The notes beneath the pieces are model-generated. The model did no database searches, was not told where the DNA came from, and saw nothing but the letters and a program-made list of their open reading frames with translations. Made by a program: the position numbers and the translations under genes. A stretch of 64,000 bases of DNA from an uncultured SAR116 cluster alpha proteobacterium (GTDB lineage: Bacteria; Pseudomonadota; Alphaproteobacteria; Puniceispirillales; Marisalimonadaceae), in contig CACNFD010000002.1 in NCBI GenBank assembly GCA_902619615.1, forward strand, positions 62,001 to 126,000, given 5' to 3'. Shown here in pieces: positions 55,886 through 64,000 of this stretch. How positions within the stretch are numbered: the stretch's first letter is position 1; the number at the start of each line of letters is the position of its first letter.

Positions 55886-57295
55886 TCATTGATACTGTTT
55901 TTCAAGATCTTGTAAAAAATGATCCCAATCTTCTAAGAATAACAACTTTTCATCATTACCTTGTCTTTCATATTCTTCACGTAAATTGTCTAATTCATGG
56001 TATGCCTTAGGGATTGTATTCCATTTTTCATTATCAGTGCTTAAAATCTGATTGGCAATAATTTTGTGAATATTTTCATAGTCAGTTTTTGGAAGTACAT
56101 GAGGCATCTCTTCATAAATTAACAAATGAGCAAAATATTTAAAACGCTCGTCTTTGAACTGATTTGAAATATAAAATCTTTTTTCCCAATCAGCATTATG
56201 AAAATCAATCATTTTGGATTTTTCGTGATTATCAGGGAAACCACCAGAATAAATACTTTCTTCAGGCATATTATCAATCTGTGATTTAGTCATTTGTTTT
56301 GTCTCGTACTCTTCAAAAAGAATTGTTTGGATTTTATTTTTAAAATCAGGACTATGTTTAATAATTTCTGCTCTGTAAGTTAAAACTTCTAACCCAATTG
56401 ATTGATACATTGAGACTTTATCAATAACGCTTGAATCTAATAAGATAGGATTTTTATTATTTTTAATTTCTTTAATTAATTTAGGTTTTTGTTTCATTTT
56501 AATTTTTAAATCTTTAATAGACATATCAATATAATCAAGTGGATCATGTAACAAATCAAAACATTGAGGATAATTAAATTGATTCTTGCAAACATAAGTA
56601 ACTGCGTGAACATTGAATTTACCAAAAAGATATTCATCCATAAAAACAATATTATTTTGGATTAGGAAGTTATCTACATCTATTTTATTATTATTTTTAA
56701 GCCCAGAATTCCAAACTTCATTAGAACTTTTCTGCAAAATTTTAGCAATTTCTATCGTAGCATCTACATCACCCATAGCATCATGAGCGTTGTGAAAAAT
56801 ATTATTAAGTTCGGTTAAGACATCTAATTTAAAAACTTGATTCCCTTTTTCATTAATTCCAACTTTTAAACATTCAGGAAAATAAAATTTAGATGCTCTA
56901 GTCATGTTAATGACATCAGCTCTTTTGTTACCATTAAATTGTGTTAAATAAGGCTCAAAAAGAGTTTTAAAAAAAGTTTTTCTAATAAATTCTTCGTCAA
57001 AGTTTATTGAATTATATCCAACAAAAATTGCTGGTGACCATTTTTTAAATGTTATTTCTATTTTTTTTGTTAACTCATAGTGTGACAAATTTACGTTTTT
57101 TAAAATTTCAACAGATGTTTTATTTACAATCAATGCCTCAGGATAAGGTACTAAACCTTTCTTTAATCTACATCTCTCTTCAAATTTATCAATAACATTA
57201 AATTTATCATCTGTAAGTATAGCTGCCACTTGAATAATTTGATCCCAAGAAGAATTTCTTCCTGTAGTTTCTAAGTCATAGAAGACATAATTCAA
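55886..57295 (-). CDS. sbcB: Exodeoxyribonuclease I
   Basis: A 469-residue 3'-5' single-strand exonuclease, close to the E. coli length (475). The DEDD residues are visible in FYDLETTGRNSSWDQIIQ, GYNSINFDEEFIR and AHDAMGDVDATIEIA. The C-terminal SH3-like and helical domains are present. The start is TTG, eight bases after GAGG. It lies between trxA and tsaE, a position held in many alphaproteobacteria by addAB and amgK-murU. It trims ends in recombination and mismatch repair. Confidence 0.93.
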   Translation of the reverse strand: MNYVFYDLETTGRNSSWDQIIQVAAILTDDKFNVIDKFEERCRLKKGLVPYPEALIVNKTSVEILKNVNLSHYELTKKIEITFKKWSPAIFVGYNSINFDEEFIRKTFFKTLFEPYLTQFNGNKRADVINMTRASKFYFPECLKVGINEKGNQVFKLDVLTELNNIFHNAHDAMGDVDATIEIAKILQKSSNEVWNSGLKNNNKIDVDNFLIQNNIVFMDEYLFGKFNVHAVTYVCKNQFNYPQCFDLLHDPLDYIDMSIKDLKIKMKQKPKLIKEIKNNKNPILLDSSVIDKVSMYQSIGLEVLTYRAEIIKHSPDFKNKIQTILFEEYETKQMTKSQIDNMPEESIYSGGFPDNHEKSKMIDFHNADWEKRFYISNQFKDERFKYFAHLLIYEEMPHVLPKTDYENIHKIIANQILSTDNEKWNTIPKAYHELDNLREEYERQGNDEKLLFLEDWDHFLQDLEKQYQ

Positions 57296-57305
57296 ATTAT
57301 TAACC

Positions 57306-57799
57306 TCACAAATCTGAAAAATTATGTAGATTTTTTATTTTATTATCCCATATTTTTGAACCAGATAAAGAAATTTTTCTATATTCAGATAAATTACTTT
57401 TATTATTTTTTATAATTTCAATATTAAGGTCCAAGGGATTGAATTGACTTAATTCAAGTTTAAATTTTGGCCATTCAAGAAGAATAATTTTTTTTTTAAG
57501 TCCTCAAAAACTCCAATCTCTTCTACTTCTTCAAAACTATTAATCCTATAAAAATCACAATGCCAGATTTCTTCATCTTTTTGTAATGGATATGTTTGAA
57601 CAATATTAAATGTTGGACTTATAACTTCATTAATTGTTGTTAAGTTATTTATTATTGATTTACATAGAAAAGTTTTTCCAACACCTAAATCGCCCTCAAG
57701 TGTAATTAGATCATTTAGCGAAAATAACTTTGCCAATTGTATACCAAAGTTATGCATTTCAGTTTTAGATTTAATCGTTATTTCAAATAACAATCTCAT
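57306..57799 (-). pseudogene. tsaE: TsaE (t6A synthesis ATPase), frameshifted at an A10 run
   Basis: The first 100 residues are a normal TsaE with Walker A EGDLGVGKTFL and the HCDFYR segment. A run of ten A bases (57488-57497) then shifts the frame, and the literal product ends at 57449 after 116 residues. One extra A restores the expected C-terminus, IILLEWPKF through SLSGSKIWDNK, to a stop at 57306 and gives 164 or so residues, the family length. TsaE is needed with TsaB and TsaD for the t6A37 modification of tRNA and is usually essential. So this is either an assembly error or a gene rescued by slippage. It lies next to ahcY. Confidence 0.9.
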
Positions 57800-57802
57800 A
57801 AA

Positions 57803-59194
57803 TTAGTATCTGTAATTGTCTGATTTAAAAGGTCCTTGAACTGGGACCCCAATATAATCAGCTTGTTCGTTTGAAAGATTACTTAGAGTGGCGCCAACTT
57901 TGTCAAGATGTAATTTAGCAACTTTTTCATCTAAATGTCTTGGCAAGGTATATACCTTATTGTCATAATTTTCTGGCTTTTCCCATAACTCTATTTGTGC
58001 AAGAACTTGATTAGTAAAAGAAGCGCTCATAACAAAACTAGGATGTCCAGTAGCACATCCTAGATTTACCAATCTTCCTTTTGCTAAAACAATTAAACGC
58101 TTACCATCTTGAAACTCAACTTCATCTACTTGTGGCTTAACCTCTGACCATTTCATATTTTGGAGTGATTCAACTTGAATTTCTGAATCAAAATGACCAA
58201 TATTACACACTATAGCTCTGTCTTTCATTTCCCTCATATGATCGACAGTGATAACATCTTTATTTCCAGTTGCCGTTACAAATATATCACCTCTAGAACA
58301 TGCCTGTTCCATAGAACATACTTCATATCCCTCCATTGCAGCTTGCAATGCACATATCGGGTCAATTTCAGTTACAATCACTCTAGCCCCACCTTGACGA
58401 AGTGAAGCTGCAGATCCTTTCCCAACGTCACCATAACCTGCAACTACAGCAACTTTACCAGATAACATCACATCAGTAGCTCTTCTAATGCCATCTACTA
58501 GTGATTCTCTACAACCATAAAGATTATCAAATTTAGATTTTGTGACTGAGTCGTTTACATTGATCGCTGGAAAAGGGAGATCACCTTTTTCAGCCATTTG
58601 ATATAATCTGAGAACCCCTGTAGTAGTTTCTTCAGTAACACCTTTAATACTATTTTTAACTTTTGTGAACCAACCTGGAGAACTTTCAATTCTGGATAAA
58701 ATTTGGGACTTAAGAACCTCTTCTTCTTCGTTAGCAGGATTCGGAAGAATCTGATCACCACTTTCCGCTTTTGCGCCTAATATAATATATAAAGTTGCAT
58801 CACCACCATCATCTAAAATCATATTTGCAAAGGTATCATTCGACCAAGTAAATATTTGATCTACATAATTCCAATATTCTTTTAAGGTTTCACCTTTTTT
58901 TGCAAAAACTGGAATATCTTGTTTTGCAATTGCCGCTGCTGCATGATCTTGAGTTGAAAAAATGTTGCAGCTAGCCCATCTTACATTAGCACCAAGACAA
59001 GTTAAGGTTTCTATAAGAACGGCTGTTTGTATTGTCATATGAAGACAACCTGCAATTCTGGTACCTTTTAATGGTTGATCCTTTGCAAATAATTCTCTGC
59101 ACGCCATTAATCCTGGCATTTCTGTCTCAGCAATTGAGATTTCTTTTCTTCCCCATTCAGCAAGATTTATATCTAAAATTGAATAATCATTCAT
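57803..59194 (-). CDS. ahcY: Adenosylhomocysteinase
   Basis: A 463-residue NAD-dependent enzyme that splits S-adenosylhomocysteine to adenosine and homocysteine. Conserved parts include [32 protein letters not shown], the NAD site [12 protein letters not shown] and the C-terminal KSDNYRY. It is full length, highly conserved and ends 3 bases before tsaE. I saw no convincing SAH riboswitch in the 80 bases upstream. Confidence 0.98.
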   Translation of the reverse strand: MNDYSILDINLAEWGRKEISIAETEMPGLMACRELFAKDQPLKGTRIAGCLHMTIQTAVLIETLTCLGANVRWASCNIFSTQDHAAAAIAKQDIPVFAKKGETLKEYWNYVDQIFTWSNDTFANMILDDGGDATLYIILGAKAESGDQILPNPANEEEEVLKSQILSRIESSPGWFTKVKNSIKGVTEETTTGVLRLYQMAEKGDLPFPAINVNDSVTKSKFDNLYGCRESLVDGIRRATDVMLSGKVAVVAGYGDVGKGSAASLRQGGARVIVTEIDPICALQAAMEGYEVCSMEQACSRGDIFVTATGNKDVITVDHMREMKDRAIVCNIGHFDSEIQVESLQNMKWSEVKPQVDEVEFQDGKRLIVLAKGRLVNLGCATGHPSFVMSASFTNQVLAQIELWEKPENYDNKVYTLPRHLDEKVAKLHLDKVGATLSNLSNEQADYIGVPVQGPFKSDNYRY

Positions 59195-59275
59195 AGTTGT
59201 TCTCTTTAAATTTTTTACATTTCATAACATTTAAATCGAATGAATTAAAGCTAGAATTATATCTATTTGACATAA

Positions 59276-60880
59276 TTATTTTTTTACTTCGGGAAAAATG
59301 ACTTTAACGCTTCCTCCAAGACATTTATTTCTTTGATTTAATCTGTTTAAAGCTTCAATTGATCCTCCATGAGCTTCAACAATCTGTTTTGATATTGATA
59401 AACCCAAACCAGAATGATTACCAAATTTTTCTTTTTTTGGTCTATCAGTGTAAAATCTATCAAATACCTTTTTTAGAGACCCTTTTGAAAACCCTGGACC
59501 ATTATCTTCAACCATTATTATTATTTTTGTTAAATTTTTTTCTAGTCTAATATTTATAATATTATTTTCTTTAGAGAACGAGGTCGCATTTTGTATCAAG
59601 TTATCAAAAACTTGAGCAATTTTATTTTCATCTCCTGATATATATACATCTTCTGTGTGTTTTAAAAGATTGATTTTTGAATTTATTGTAGAGGACCTTA
59701 TATCAACAAGAGTTTCAAGAAGATTTGAAATATTTATTTCTTTTATTTCTATTCTAGATAATTCAGCGTCCAATCTAGAGGCTGCAGAAATATCATTTAT
59801 CAATCTATCTATTCTTTCAACATCATTCTGTATGACCTTAATTAATTTTTTTTGTTCATCAAGACTTTTAACTTTTGTAATTGTTTCAGAAGCTGACCTG
59901 ACGGATGTTATTGGATTTTTTAACTCATGCGCTACATCAGCAGCAAATTCTGCAATATGATCTATTCTTTTTTGTAACTCATTTGTCATTTTAAAAAATG
60001 ATCTTGCTAAATTACCAATTTCATCTTTCCTGTTTCTAAATTTTTCGAGGTTAAAAGTTTTTAATGTTTTATCTTCTGCAATTTTATCTGCTTCACTGGA
60101 CAACCTCACTATTGGATTTGTAATTGATCTTCCAAAATAAATAGCAAGAGCAACTGTAGCTAATAAAATAAGACCAAAAGCTTTAAAAAGCTCAGTTTCC
60201 AAGTTAACTAATTCTTGTTCAATTTTTTCTCCTGAAACAGAAAGAAGAACAGCTCCTCTTACCATTCGAATGTTTTTAATTGGTATAGCAACGGATAAAT
60301 ACAATTTACCTTTATTGTCCTGTCTCAACATTTTTTTAGTTCTTCCTTTTAAAGCCATAACGACTTCTGGGAAATCCTCAAATGAAAAAATTGTATTATC
60401 TCTATATAGAGTTAGGTTAAGAGGTTTTGATATTAAATTTGAAAATATTGATATAAATTTTGTTAAACTGTTTTTTATGGAAAAAATATTATCAACAGCT
60501 GGTAATTGGCTCACTTCTACAAAAGGACTATACTTCCTACTTGCTTTTGTATCTGCTATTAAATTTCCATACATATTAAAAAGTCTTACTCTTATGTTAG
60601 ACCCATACTCTACCTTTGGTATAAGACTTTGCAGAGCTGGACTTGATATTTGATTATTCTGGATTAAGCCATACTGATTTTCTGCCAATGCAAGTGCTTT
60701 AGTCAGCGTTAAACCTTGCCTTTCTATAGCGGCAAATTCAGACTTAATTAGAATATCTTGATACTTATTAAAATAAATTAAAATGATTGGGTATAATATG
60801 ACTGGCAATAAAATTATAAATAATATTCTCAATTTTAGAGGAAAATAAAAATTTTCCAGTTTTTTAAAAATAAATTTCAA
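59276..60880 (-). CDS. ChvG-like sensor histidine kinase
   Basis: A 534-residue membrane sensor. The first membrane segment (about 15-35) and the second (about 235-250) enclose a periplasmic domain of some 200 residues. Then come a HAMP linker (about 250-310), a HisKA domain with the phosphorylated His in DVAHELKNPITSVRSA (about 325), and an ATPase domain with DNGPGFSKG and the HSGLGLSISKQIVEAHGG G-box. It resembles ChvG/ExoS, which senses envelope or acid stress. The start is TTG, 3 bases after the response-regulator stop. Confidence 0.88.
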   Translation of the reverse strand: MKFIFKKLENFYFPLKLRILFIILLPVILYPIILIYFNKYQDILIKSEFAAIERQGLTLTKALALAENQYGLIQNNQISSPALQSLIPKVEYGSNIRVRLFNMYGNLIADTKASRKYSPFVEVSQLPAVDNIFSIKNSLTKFISIFSNLISKPLNLTLYRDNTIFSFEDFPEVVMALKGRTKKMLRQDNKGKLYLSVAIPIKNIRMVRGAVLLSVSGEKIEQELVNLETELFKAFGLILLATVALAIYFGRSITNPIVRLSSEADKIAEDKTLKTFNLEKFRNRKDEIGNLARSFFKMTNELQKRIDHIAEFAADVAHELKNPITSVRSASETITKVKSLDEQKKLIKVIQNDVERIDRLINDISAASRLDAELSRIEIKEINISNLLETLVDIRSSTINSKINLLKHTEDVYISGDENKIAQVFDNLIQNATSFSKENNIINIRLEKNLTKIIIMVEDNGPGFSKGSLKKVFDRFYTDRPKKEKFGNHSGLGLSISKQIVEAHGGSIEALNRLNQRNKCLGGSVKVIFPEVKK

Positions 60881-60883
60881 TTT

Positions 60884-61573
60884 TTATGAATCTCTATATC
60901 TATAACCCACACCATACAAAGTCTCAATATGGTCAAAATCTTTATCAAACACTCTAAATTTTCTTCTCATTCTTTTAATATGACTATCAATTGTTCTGTC
61001 ATCTACATATATAGTTTCACCATATGCTGTATCAATGAGTTGATCTCTGTTTTTCACTAATCCAGGCCTTTGAGCTAAAGAGTACAGAATTAAAAATTCA
61101 GTGACTGTAAGTCTTACCTCTTCACCTTTCCATTTACAAAGATGTCTATCTGGATCAAGTGATAAATTATTTCTTTGAATTAACTTATCTGACACATCAT
61201 TATTTTTATATGAGCTTCGTCTAAGTACAGCTCTTATTCTTTCAATCAAAAGCTTTTGAGAAAATGGCTTAGTAATATAATCATCAGCTCCCATTCTAAG
61301 TCCAATTGCTTCATCAATTTCATCATCTTTACTGGTTAAGAAAATTACAGGTACGTCATTTGATTCTCTTAGTTTTTTTAAAACTTCCATACCGTCAAGT
61401 TTTGGCATTTTAATATCTAGTATTGCTATATCAGGTGTATTTCTTTGAAGTGCTATAAGACCTTGTTCACTATCATTATAAGTTTCTACTAACCAACCTT
61501 CAGCTTTTAAAGCTACCGAAACTGATGTTAAAATATTATTATCATCATCAATAAGAATTATTCTTTCACTCAT
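60884..61573 (-). CDS. ChvI-like response regulator
   Basis: A 229-residue OmpR-type regulator. The receiver domain has the phosphorylated Asp in [13 protein letters not shown], with [19 protein letters not shown] and [10 protein letters not shown] typical of ChvI. The C-terminal winged helix contains [18 protein letters not shown]. It is transcribed ahead of its cognate kinase gene and separated from it by only 3 bases. In alphaproteobacteria ChvI controls envelope and host-interaction genes and is often essential. Confidence 0.9.
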   Translation of the reverse strand: MSERIILIDDDNNILTSVSVALKAEGWLVETYNDSEQGLIALQRNTPDIAILDIKMPKLDGMEVLKKLRESNDVPVIFLTSKDDEIDEAIGLRMGADDYITKPFSQKLLIERIRAVLRRSSYKNNDVSDKLIQRNNLSLDPDRHLCKWKGEEVRLTVTEFLILYSLAQRPGLVKNRDQLIDTAYGETIYVDDRTIDSHIKRMRRKFRVFDKDFDHIETLYGVGYRYRDS

Positions 61574-61674
61574 TCTTTAGCCTGTATCATTATTAAATTT
61601 TATTTATATATTTATATGAGTAGAAAATTTAGGTTTATTCAAGGCCAAATTAAGTTAATTTATGTTCATAATAA

Positions 61675-64000
61675 CTAATGAGCCTCAGCCCAATTATCTC
61701 CAAAACCAGTATCAACTTTCAAGTTAACGTTCAACGATACTTTTGGTAAATTAGCATGTTCCATAATTTCTTGGATAATTTTTGAATATTTATCGATACT
61801 ATTTTCTCTTATTTCAAATACAAGCTCATCATGCACTTGCATTAGCATTGATACATCATTTTTATATTCATATAAATTTTTGTGTATTTTTACCATTGCT
61901 AGTTTTATTATATCAGCAGCAGATCCTTGAATGGGTGCATTAATTGCCTGCCTTTCAGCAAATCCTCTTAACCTTTGATTTTTAGCATTACTATTATTAA
62001 TATAAATACGTCTATTAAACAGAGTTTCTACATACCCATTTTCTTCTAAGTTGGATTTTATCTCTTCCATATAATCTCTTATTCTTGGAAATCTTTTAAA
62101 ATATGAATCTATAAATTCTTTAGCTTCATTTGCAGAGCACTTCAATTGTTTTGCAAGACCGTAAACAGAAATACCATATATAATTCCGAAGTTTATAGCT
62201 TTAGCTTTCCTTCTTAAATCTGATGTCATCTCATTTATGGGAACTCCAAAAACTTTGGAAGCAGTATCAGAATGGATATCTAAGTCATTATTAAAAGCAT
62301 CCAACATTTTTATCTCATCAGCTATATGCGCTATTAACCTTAACTCAATTTGTGAATAGTCCATAGATACTATTTTAAAACCTGACTTAGACTCAAACGC
62401 TGTCCTTATTAATCTTCCTTCCTCTGTTTTTATGGGTATATTCTGTAAATTAGGATTGAAAGATGATAATCTTCCAGTACTAGCACCCACCATTGAATAA
62501 TTAGTATGAACTCTGTTAGTTTTTGGATTTATTTGTTCAATTAGTGCATCAGCATAAGTACTCTTTAACTTAGAAAAATGCCTCCAATTTAAAATGAGCT
62601 GTGCAATTTCATATCCTAAATCTGATAGATTTTCAAGAACCTCTACACTAGTTTGCCAAGATCCATTTTTGGAGCGTTTACCACCTTCAATCTTCATTTC
62701 ATCAAACAAAATTTCTCCTAATTGTTTTGGAGAACCAACATTGAAAGTTTTACCACTATAATCAAAAATTTTATTTTCTAATTTTATAATTTCATCAGAT
62801 AAATTTTTAGAAATTTCTGCGAGTTTTTGAGCATTTATTGTTACACCGGTATTTTCCATTTCAATTAATACATTAATTAATGGATTTTCTAATCTTTTAT
62901 AAACAGAATATTTTTTATCATTAAATATTCTCGGTAAAACTCTATTATATATTGCTAAGGTTATATCTGCATCTTCAGATGCATAATCCAATGCATCAGA
63001 TGGTGACAATTGATTAAATAAGATTTTGTTTTTGCCTTTTCCACAAACATCTTCGTATTTGATTGTATTGTGATTTAATTCACGAAAAGCTATGGCATCC
63101 AATTTGTGACTACCTACTCTGCCTGAATCAACAACATAAGAAAGGCACATAGTATCTCCAATTGGATCAATATTTATATTACCATTATGCATTTGTTTAA
63201 TTACTAGCGCATCAAATTTGATGTTATGACCAATTTTTAAAATGGATTTATCCTCTAAAATTGGTTTAAGTAATTCAATGGCATCTTCAAAATGAATTTG
63301 ATTAAAAGATTTTACATTATCAAAATTAAAGTCTGATTGATTATCATCTAGTTTTTTTCCATGTCTTAATGGTATATAACAGGCTAAACCTTCTTCACAC
63401 GAAAGAGAAATTCCTACTAAATCTGCGGTTTTTGCATTTAAAGAATTAGTTTCACAATCAAATGCAATTACTGATTTACTATAACAATCCTCTAAAAATT
63501 TTATCAATTGTTCTTTATTTTCAATTAATTCGTATTTTTTGGAAATAGAGCTATATTCGTTGATGTTATTAACAGGATTAATTTTTATATCAGATTTAGA
63601 GAGATTAGTTTGAAGTTCTCTACTATTTTCATATTTATTTAGTATGCTTTTAAAGCCATGTGTCTTTAAAAAAGGAATTAATTTATTTAACTCTAATTCA
63701 GAACTTATTTTAAATTCTTCTATCTGAGATTTAATAGGAACATCTTTTTTAAGTGTTACTAATGATCTAGACAATATTGCTTGGTCTGCAAACTCTAGTA
63801 AATTTTCTCTCCTTTTATTTTGTTTTATCTCAGAAGCTCTATTTAATAATTGATCGAGGTCTCCATATTCGTTAATCAATTCTGCTGCTGTTTTAATACC
63901 AATTCCAGGCACACCAGGTATGTTATCACTAATATCACCTGCAAGAGATTGAACATCAATTACTTTATTAGGATAAACTCCAAATTTTTCAAAAACTTTG
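61675..64000 (-). CDS. polA: DNA polymerase I (partial, 5' end outside window)
   Basis: The frame is open to the right-hand edge, so the N-terminus lies beyond 64000. Present are the end of the 5'-3' exonuclease domain (LAGDISDNIPGVPGIGIKTA), a 3'-5' exonuclease with intact acidic residues (IAFDCETNSL, HNIKFDALVI, YASEDADITLAIY), and the full polymerase domain (SMDYSQIELRLIAHIAD, RRKAKAINFGIIYGIS, MLMQVHDELVFEI). It functions in repair and Okazaki-fragment processing. Proofreading residues are kept, unlike some reduced lineages. No gene was seen in the 101-base gap before ChvI. Confidence 0.97.
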   Translation of the reverse strand, partial: KVFEKFGVYPNKVIDVQSLAGDISDNIPGVPGIGIKTAAELINEYGDLDQLLNRASEIKQNKRRENLLEFADQAILSRSLVTLKKDVPIKSQIEEFKISSELELNKLIPFLKTHGFKSILNKYENSRELQTNLSKSDIKINPVNNINEYSSISKKYELIENKEQLIKFLEDCYSKSVIAFDCETNSLNAKTADLVGISLSCEEGLACYIPLRHGKKLDDNQSDFNFDNVKSFNQIHFEDAIELLKPILEDKSILKIGHNIKFDALVIKQMHNGNINIDPIGDTMCLSYVVDSGRVGSHKLDAIAFRELNHNTIKYEDVCGKGKNKILFNQLSPSDALDYASEDADITLAIYNRVLPRIFNDKKYSVYKRLENPLINVLIEMENTGVTINAQKLAEISKNLSDEIIKLENKIFDYSGKTFNVGSPKQLGEILFDEMKIEGGKRSKNGSWQTSVEVLENLSDLGYEIAQLILNWRHFSKLKSTYADALIEQINPKTNRVHTNYSMVGASTGRLSSFNPNLQNIPIKTEEGRLIRTAFESKSGFKIVSMDYSQIELRLIAHIADEIKMLDAFNNDLDIHSDTASKVFGVPINEMTSDLRRKAKAINFGIIYGISVYGLAKQLKCSANEAKEFIDSYFKRFPRIRDYMEEIKSNLEENGYVETLFNRRIYINNSNAKNQRLRGFAERQAINAPIQGSAADIIKLAMVKIHKNLYEYKNDVSMLMQVHDELVFEIRENSIDKYSKIIQEIMEHANLPKVSLNVNLKVDTGFGDNWAEAH

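Noticed and set aside
59195-59275. Possible SAH riboswitch ahead of ahcY
   Set aside because: I could not see the conserved helices or the expected GC-rich core in this 81-base AT-rich leader.
60270-60653. A 127-codon plus-strand open frame
   Set aside because: It is antisense to the ChvG-like kinase and reflects AT-rich codon bias.
63800-63912. Apparent start of polA at MPGIGIKTA
   Set aside because: The frame stays open upstream with conserved 5'-nuclease sequence (LAGDISDNIPGVPG), so the gene runs past the window edge.
1-64000. CRISPR array, complete insertion sequence or prophage
   Set aside because: No regular repeat-spacer pattern, transposase or phage structural gene was seen; the only mobile signature is the integrase remnant and its repeats.

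Overview
The window is an AT-rich (about 30% GC by eye), densely packed stretch of an alphaproteobacterial chromosome. Alphaproteobacterial hallmarks include infA-maf-RNase G-yacG, murA-DUF2948-hisG-hisD, TIGR02300-aroA-cmk-rpsA-ihfB-trpFBA-accD-folC-trxA, lptC-lptA-lptB-ptsN, an FzlA-like protein and a ChvG/ChvI-type two-component pair. Low GC, short spacers, frequent overlaps, many TTG starts and loss of usual neighbours suggest a streamlined, probably marine lineage. The sequence does not allow a more precise placement.

Layout. 1-1427: end of an operon with an HpcH/HpaI aldolase (cut by the window edge) and a 2-hydroxyacid dehydrogenase. 1602-6120: a DUF1800, DUF1501 (Tat signal) and TPR-sulfotransferase operon. 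6404-7072: an RraA-like protein behind a perfect palindrome. 7084-12907: an accessory region with two tiny genes, a protein resembling Nmad3 (nucleotide-modification-associated domain 3), a small ORF, the first codons of a phage-type integrase, and the four-gene Anbu cassette (Anbu protease, transglutaminase-like, alpha-E, circularly permuted ATP-grasp). It ends at tRNA-Phe, and a 17-bp sequence is shared by its two flanks. 13043-24011: housekeeping genes (yacG to infA, his, murA, tRNA-Thr, pheT-pheS-rplT-rpmI-infC). 24172-26590: a decayed gene end, then a thrS of visibly higher GC that looks acquired. 26604-37699: glycosyltransferase, hydrolase, FzlA-like protein, glutamate synthase gltBD, a LysR regulator and a CysJ-like reductase. 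37815-43056: uppP, an epimerase-like protein, RNase D, LPS transport genes and ptsN. 43061-45779: a second hydroxyacid dehydrogenase/aldolase/GhrA cluster. 45846-55537: tRNA-Ala, TIGR02300, and the aroA to folC run. 55534-64000: trxA, sbcB, a frameshifted tsaE, ahcY, a ChvG/ChvI-like pair, and polA (5' end beyond the window).

How the genes work together. Translation is heavily represented (IF1, IF3, S1, L20, L35, PheST, ThrS, three tRNAs and TsaE for the t6A modification). Cell-envelope genes (murA, uppP, lptCAB, FzlA) and amino-acid synthesis (his, trp, aroA, gltBD) make up much of the rest. The two aldolase/dehydrogenase clusters and the RraA-like protein suggest use of sugar-acid or 2-keto-acid substrates.

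Most notable observations: the Anbu cassette beside a fossil integrase; a tsaE interrupted at a run of ten A bases; an ATA start codon for infC; and a probable horizontal replacement of thrS that abuts a truncated gene.
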